This document shows positions 6,764-9,349 of a stretch of 9,349 nucleotides of DNA, piece after piece. The DNA is from Owenweeksia sp. TMED14. GTDB taxonomy: Bacteria > Bacteroidota > Bacteroidia > Flavobacteriales > Schleiferiaceae. How positions within the stretch are numbered: position 1 is the stretch's first letter; each line of letters opens with the position of its first letter. Under the pieces are notes generated by a model, which saw only the letters and a list, made by a program, of their open reading frames with translations, made no database searches and was not told the DNA's origin. A program made the position numbers and the translations under genes. The DNA is taken from NCBI GenBank assembly GCA_002167805.1, contig NHBT01000009.1, forward strand, positions 21,689-31,037, in the 5' to 3' direction.

Positions 6764-7991
6764 GGTTCCAAGATGGCGATTTTTATCGATATGGCTAGGG
6801 TTGCGATGGGCAAAAAATATCCCACGTCAAAAAAAAGCCAATATTTTAGCTATTTCCGTCATTGGAATTGGGATAATGACAATCATAATTGGTCTCAGTA
6901 CTGGAAATGGCCTACAACTAGAAATAGAAAAAAAAATAGAAAGGTTTCATGGAACCTACCAGATTCGGCCCTATCAGACTCGACTTGAAGGAAATTTACC
7001 ACCATTTTCAACGACTGAGCTATCCCTTGATTCATCTTATTTTATTGAATTTCTAAATACAAAATTTGATTACCATTTAGCATCATGGAAAATGGGGATA
7101 ATTACATTTGCAGATCAACTAGAGGGTGCACGTTTATTTGGTTTTGAGGCTATTCCTGAGTCTATTTTATCAGTTCCCTTTCATGGAAAAGTCCCTGACT
7201 GGTCTAAGAATTCAAATTCTGTATGGATTTCAGATGAAATGGCACGTAAAATAGGTGCCACTACAGGCGATGAAATTCAAATGCATTTCAGTCGCGGGAA
7301 TAGATTATCTCCTTCAATAAGATATTTAAAAGTTTCTGGGATTTTTGAGAGCAGTATAAGTGAATGGGAAGATCCTTTGGTGATTTGTTCTCTAGAAATC
7401 ATTCAAAGTCTGAATAAATGGGAATCCAACCAAACTCAATCAATTCTGCTTTATCAGAAGAAAAATAGATTCTTAAACGAAGAAATCGAATTAAACAATT
7501 TCTTACCCATTGAATTTCAAGCGTTTTCGAGTAAAGAGGACTTCCCTCAATTTTATCAATGGATAAAATTATTTGATAACAATACTTACCTACTTGGTGC
7601 GATTTTAATTATAGTCGCAAGTTTTAACTCGGTAATCGTTATTTTCATTCGAATAATCGAAAAGAAATCTTCAATATCAATTCTTAGAGCCATAGGAATG
7701 AACAAGCCTAACTTGTATACTTCTTTCATGAGTCTTTTTTCTCCTAGTATATTGACTGGATTAGGGTTAGGTAATTTATTGGCTTTTATCTTTCTTTTCA
7801 GCCAATCTCAATTTGGATGGATACCTCTAGATTCAAAGACTTATTATATTGATAAAGTGCCAATATCCTGGCCATGGATAGATTTTTTGGCTGCGAACCT
7901 ATTGATTTTTTTAGCCTTAACCTTTACAACTTTAATAACTTCAACGATTTTATCAAAAATTCACCCAAGTCGAGTTTTGCAGTCACAATAA
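6762..7991 (+). CDS. LolC/LolE-type FtsX-family ABC transporter permease
   Basis: An inner-membrane permease of 409 residues, the size of LolC/LolE, which extract lipoproteins from the inner membrane together with the ATPase LolD. Architecture is the family's four helices: TM1 about 28-48 (ILAISVIGIGIMTIIIG), a large periplasmic domain about 50-272, then TM2 275-296, TM3 318-347 and TM4 372-397. The cytoplasmic coupling stretch EKKSSISILRAIGMNK (300-315) and the YYIDKVPI block (361-368) are typical of LolC/LolE. The N-terminal FLSIWLGLRWAKN lines up with the IGLRY start of LolC, which favours the ATG at 6762. An in-frame ATG at 6723 would add 13 residues with no family counterpart and deepen the overlap with namZ. 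No ATPase gene is adjacent, so a separately encoded LolD is expected. Whether it truly moves lipoproteins is inference; another FtsX/MacB-type export role is possible. Confidence 0.87.
   Translation: MVPRWRFLSIWLGLRWAKNIPRQKKANILAISVIGIGIMTIIIGLSTGNGLQLEIEKKIERFHGTYQIRPYQTRLEGNLPPFSTTELSLDSSYFIEFLNTKFDYHLASWKMGIITFADQLEGARLFGFEAIPESILSVPFHGKVPDWSKNSNSVWISDEMARKIGATTGDEIQMHFSRGNRLSPSIRYLKVSGIFESSISEWEDPLVICSLEIIQSLNKWESNQTQSILLYQKKNRFLNEEIELNNFLPIEFQAFSSKEDFPQFYQWIKLFDNNTYLLGAILIIVASFNSVIVIFIRIIEKKSSISILRAIGMNKPNLYTSFMSLFSPSILTGLGLGNLLAFIFLFSQSQFGWIPLDSKTYYIDKVPISWPWIDFLAANLLIFLALTFTTLITSTILSKIHPSRVLQSQ
6811..6841 (-). promoter_or_regulatory. Possible namZ promoter inside the permease gene
   Basis: On the minus strand TTG (6841-6839) is followed after 19 bases by TATTTTTTG (6819-6811), which is the Bacteroidota TAnnTTTG box with one extra T. 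It would start transcription near 6804, about 40 bases before the namZ ATG. The match is imperfect in AT-rich coding DNA, so this is only a candidate. It matters because namZ has no intergenic DNA upstream. Confidence 0.25.
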
Positions 7992-8005
7992 GGGGATTAT
8001 ATTTG
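7975..8005 (+). promoter_or_regulatory. Bacteroidota-type promoter for tRNA-Asp (TTTTG-N18-TATATTTG)
   Basis: TTTTG (7975-7979) and TATATTTG (7998-8005) match the Bacteroidota -33 TTTG and -7 TAnnTTTG consensus exactly, 18 bases apart. Predicted start is near 8011, giving a tRNA leader of about 15 bases. The -33 box lies in the last codons of the permease gene. This is the clearest promoter in the window. Confidence 0.78.
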
Positions 8006-8025
8006 CACCCCCAACACAAATGAAT

Positions 8026-8099
8026 GGTGTGGTAGTTCAGTTGGTTAGAATATCGGCCTGTCACGCCGAGGGTCGCGGGTTCGAGTCCCGTCCACACCG
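8026..8099 (+). tRNA. tRNA-Asp (anticodon GTC)
   Basis: A 74-nt cloverleaf. The acceptor stem GGTGTGG (8026-8032) pairs perfectly with CCACACC (8092-8098), with discriminator G at 8099. The anticodon stem TCGGC/GCCGA (8053-8057 with 8065-8069) encloses the loop CTGTCAC with anticodon GTC at 8060-8062. The T arm is GCGGG-TTCGAGT-CCCGT. The D loop contains the conserved GGTTA. CCA is not encoded, because CTTT follows the discriminator, so the 3' end must be added by the CCA-adding enzyme. It is a single tRNA with its own promoter and terminator. Confidence 0.97.
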
Positions 8100-8103
8100 C
8101 TTT

Positions 8104-8131
8104 AAAAGCCTCTTTTTCAGAGGCTTTTTTT
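8104..8131 (+). terminator. Intrinsic terminator of tRNA-Asp
   Basis: AAAAGCCTCT (8104-8113) pairs perfectly with AGAGGCTTTT (8119-8128) around the loop TTTTC, and seven T residues run from 8125 to 8131. It starts 4 bases after the tRNA end and separates the tRNA unit from the small membrane protein gene. Confidence 0.9.
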
Positions 8132-8173
8132 GTACCTTTAATCCTCCTTAACTAGATCTAATTTTTTTTTGAA

Positions 8174-8365
8174 ATGAATAAATCTTTTTTTTTACTTGTC
8201 TTTGTTATCGGATGTTGTCTGGATATTGTTGCGGACTATTTCTTCATGAATAAGTTAATGGGGTCGAGAACAGTATATTATGTTGGTTCTATTTTAACAA
8301 TCATTGGAGGTCTTGGTTTTGCATATCAATATTTTTTAAATCTAGCGAAAAATAAAGAAGGTTAG
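8174..8365 (+). CDS. Small two-helix membrane protein, unknown function
   Basis: A 63-residue open frame I do not recognise. It is almost entirely two hydrophobic segments, about 4-24 (FFLLVFVIGCCLDIVADYFF) and 35-57 (YYVGSILTIIGGLGFAYQYF), joined by the polar turn MNKLMGSRT and ended by the charged tail KNKEG. Lysine at both ends suggests an N-in, C-in hairpin in the inner membrane. It starts 42 bases after the tRNA terminator and ends 56 bases before thioredoxin, in the same direction, and no other frame competes for this space. Codons 4-7 include a run of nine T residues, where sequencing error or slippage would break the frame. The composition argues for a real gene, but a chance open frame cannot be excluded. 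Confidence 0.55.
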   Translation: MNKSFFLLVFVIGCCLDIVADYFFMNKLMGSRTVYYVGSILTIIGGLGFAYQYFLNLAKNKEG

Positions 8366-8421
8366 TTTATCTATCCGGTTTAACTTCGGTGTCATCAAAA
8401 AAAATATAACAAAAGAGAACT

Positions 8422-8739
8422 ATGGCAATTGAACTTACAAATAACAACTTTCAGGAAATAGTAATGAAATCTGAAAAACCAGTATTGGTTGACTTTTGGG
8501 CAGAATGGTGTGGTCCGTGTAGAATGGTAGGACCTATTGTAAATGAGCTTGCCACGGATTTTGAGGGCCGTGCCGTCGTAGGAAAAGTCGATGTCGATGC
8601 GGAGAATGAGATTGCGGCACAATTTGGAATACGTAATATTCCAACGCTTTTAATTTTTAAGAATGGAGAAGTTGTGGACAAACAGGTTGGTGTCGCCGCT
8701 AAAAATATTCTCGCCGGAAAACTAGAGGCTGCTCTTTAA
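8422..8739 (+). CDS. trxA: Thioredoxin
   Basis: A 105-residue cytosolic thioredoxin of standard length that reduces protein disulfides and is itself reduced by thioredoxin reductase. The active site WCGPC is at residues 29-33, in VDFWAEWCGPC, with the buried Asp24 that assists catalysis. The cis-proline is Pro74 in RNIPTLLIF, and the closing helix covers about 93-105. There is no signal peptide, which rules out a periplasmic TlpA/DsbE-type protein. The ATG at 8422 gives the typical short N-terminus (MAIELTNNNF). Only one base separates its stop from the next ATG, so it is very probably co-transcribed with the nucleotidyltransferase. I see no confident promoter in the 56 bp upstream; TAACTTCG at 8381-8388 resembles a -7 box but has no partner. 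Confidence 0.96.
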   Translation: MAIELTNNNFQEIVMKSEKPVLVDFWAEWCGPCRMVGPIVNELATDFEGRAVVGKVDVDAENEIAAQFGIRNIPTLLIFKNGEVVDKQVGVAAKNILAGKLEAAL

Positions 8740-8740
8740 A

Positions 8741-9349
8741 ATGTTTTCTACTGCGGTCATTTTGGCTGGAGGTCGTGGAACGAGGATTCAAAAATCCTTT
8801 CCGGGTGTTGCAAAACCAATGGTCCCTATTGCTGGCAAGCCAGTATTACAACATATTATTGAAACCTACAGCGACCAAGGAATTGAGCGCTTTTTTATTA
8901 CCATAGGGCACCTTGGTAAGCAAATAAAGGATTTTTTCAAAGATGGGGCAAGCTTGGGAGTGGAAATCATATACATTCACGAGGATACGCCACTCGGCAC
9001 TGCGGGTGCTTTAACAATTATTGAGGATAAATTATCATCTCCTTTCTGGGTAATCTATGGTGACACCTTAAGCAATATCGACCTTAATCGAATGATGAAA
9101 TTTCATCTGGATAAAGATGCACAAGCAACTTTATTTGCGCACCCTAATGATCATCCATTTGACAGTGATTTAATCGTAACGGATAAAACAAATCGAATCA
9201 TAAACGTTCACGGAAAACCTCATAGAGAGGATTTGGAAGCCAAAAATTGTGTGAATGCTGCTTTTTATCTGTTCGATCCAGATGTGGTGAAACATATTCC
9301 AAAAAACATAAGCTCTGACTTTGGTAGAGATTTATTTCCTAAATGGATT
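8741..9349 (+). CDS. Sugar-phosphate nucleotidyltransferase, N-terminal part
   Basis: The first 203 codons of a gene that runs off the window. The fold is the Rossmann-like NTP_transferase: ILAGGRGTR at 7-15 binds the nucleotide phosphates, KPMVPIAGKPVLQH follows at 25-38, PLGTAGAL lies at 84-91, and VIYGDTL at 104-110 carries the metal-binding Asp108. The block HPNDHPFDSDL (134-144) together with NAAFYLFDP and SDFGRDLFP resembles the nucleotidyltransferase half of heptose-type enzymes that are fused to a HAD-IIIA (GmhB-like) phosphatase. I therefore expect a bifunctional protein making an activated sugar, perhaps GDP- or ADP-heptose, for surface polysaccharide; the missing C-terminal part would decide this. 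A plain glucose-1-phosphate or mannose-1-phosphate transferase is the alternative. The start follows the thioredoxin stop by one base. Confidence 0.88.
   Translation, partial: MFSTAVILAGGRGTRIQKSFPGVAKPMVPIAGKPVLQHIIETYSDQGIERFFITIGHLGKQIKDFFKDGASLGVEIIYIHEDTPLGTAGALTIIEDKLSSPFWVIYGDTLSNIDLNRMMKFHLDKDAQATLFAHPNDHPFDSDLIVTDKTNRIINVHGKPHREDLEAKNCVNAAFYLFDPDVVKHIPKNISSDFGRDLFPKWI

Noticed and set aside
6637..6988. Small open frames on both strands around the namZ/permease junction (6637-6825 minus, 6773-6988 plus)
   Set aside because: They are off-frame translations of the two real genes; the plus one is a Trp/Asn/Ser-rich sequence without any domain pattern.
8395..8681. Minus-strand open frames of 75 and 76 residues overlapping trxA
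   Set aside because: Both are antisense shadows of the thioredoxin gene and show no domain or signal features.

Overview
The window is AT-rich and carries a Bacteroidota gene set, most likely Flavobacteriales. Three things point that way. The tRNA-Asp gene has a TTTTG / TAnnTTTG promoter, which is the Bacteroidota housekeeping consensus. The outer-membrane receptor is the CarboxypepD_reg-plus-plug type. The HtpG, DUF2911 and NamZ proteins have Bacteroidota-style sequences. No start codon has a clear Shine-Dalgarno, which fits the phylum.

Layout. Positions 1-212 (minus) hold the first 70 codons of a CrtA / spheroidene monooxygenase-like gene, divergent from htpG (310-2193, plus). Next come a DUF2911 lipid- or envelope-exported protein with a TPR-like tail (2213-3061) and a TonB-dependent outer-membrane receptor (3132-5495). 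On the minus strand lies a NamZ (DUF1343) exo-beta-N-acetylmuramidase (5492-6763). Its stop codon overlaps the receptor stop, and its start codon overlaps the start of a plus-strand LolC/LolE-type FtsX permease (6762-7991). Then follow tRNA-Asp(GUC) with its own promoter and intrinsic terminator (7975-8131), a two-helix 63-residue membrane protein (8174-8365), thioredoxin (8422-8739), and the first 203 codons of a sugar-phosphate nucleotidyltransferase (8741 to the window end).

How the genes fit together. Most are housekeeping or cell-envelope functions: protein folding (HtpG), redox (thioredoxin), peptidoglycan amino-sugar recovery (NamZ), lipoprotein or envelope export (permease), outer-membrane uptake (TonB receptor), surface-polysaccharide or heptose precursor synthesis (nucleotidyltransferase) and probably carotenoid modification (CrtA-like). 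I see no mobile element, CRISPR array, phage gene or defence cassette, and I did not find a convincing undescribed system. The most distinctive structural point is the packing of namZ: it shares a 4-bp palindrome with each neighbour, CATG for start/start and TTAA for stop/stop, leaving no intergenic DNA on either side. No gene-free stretch exceeds 300 bases.
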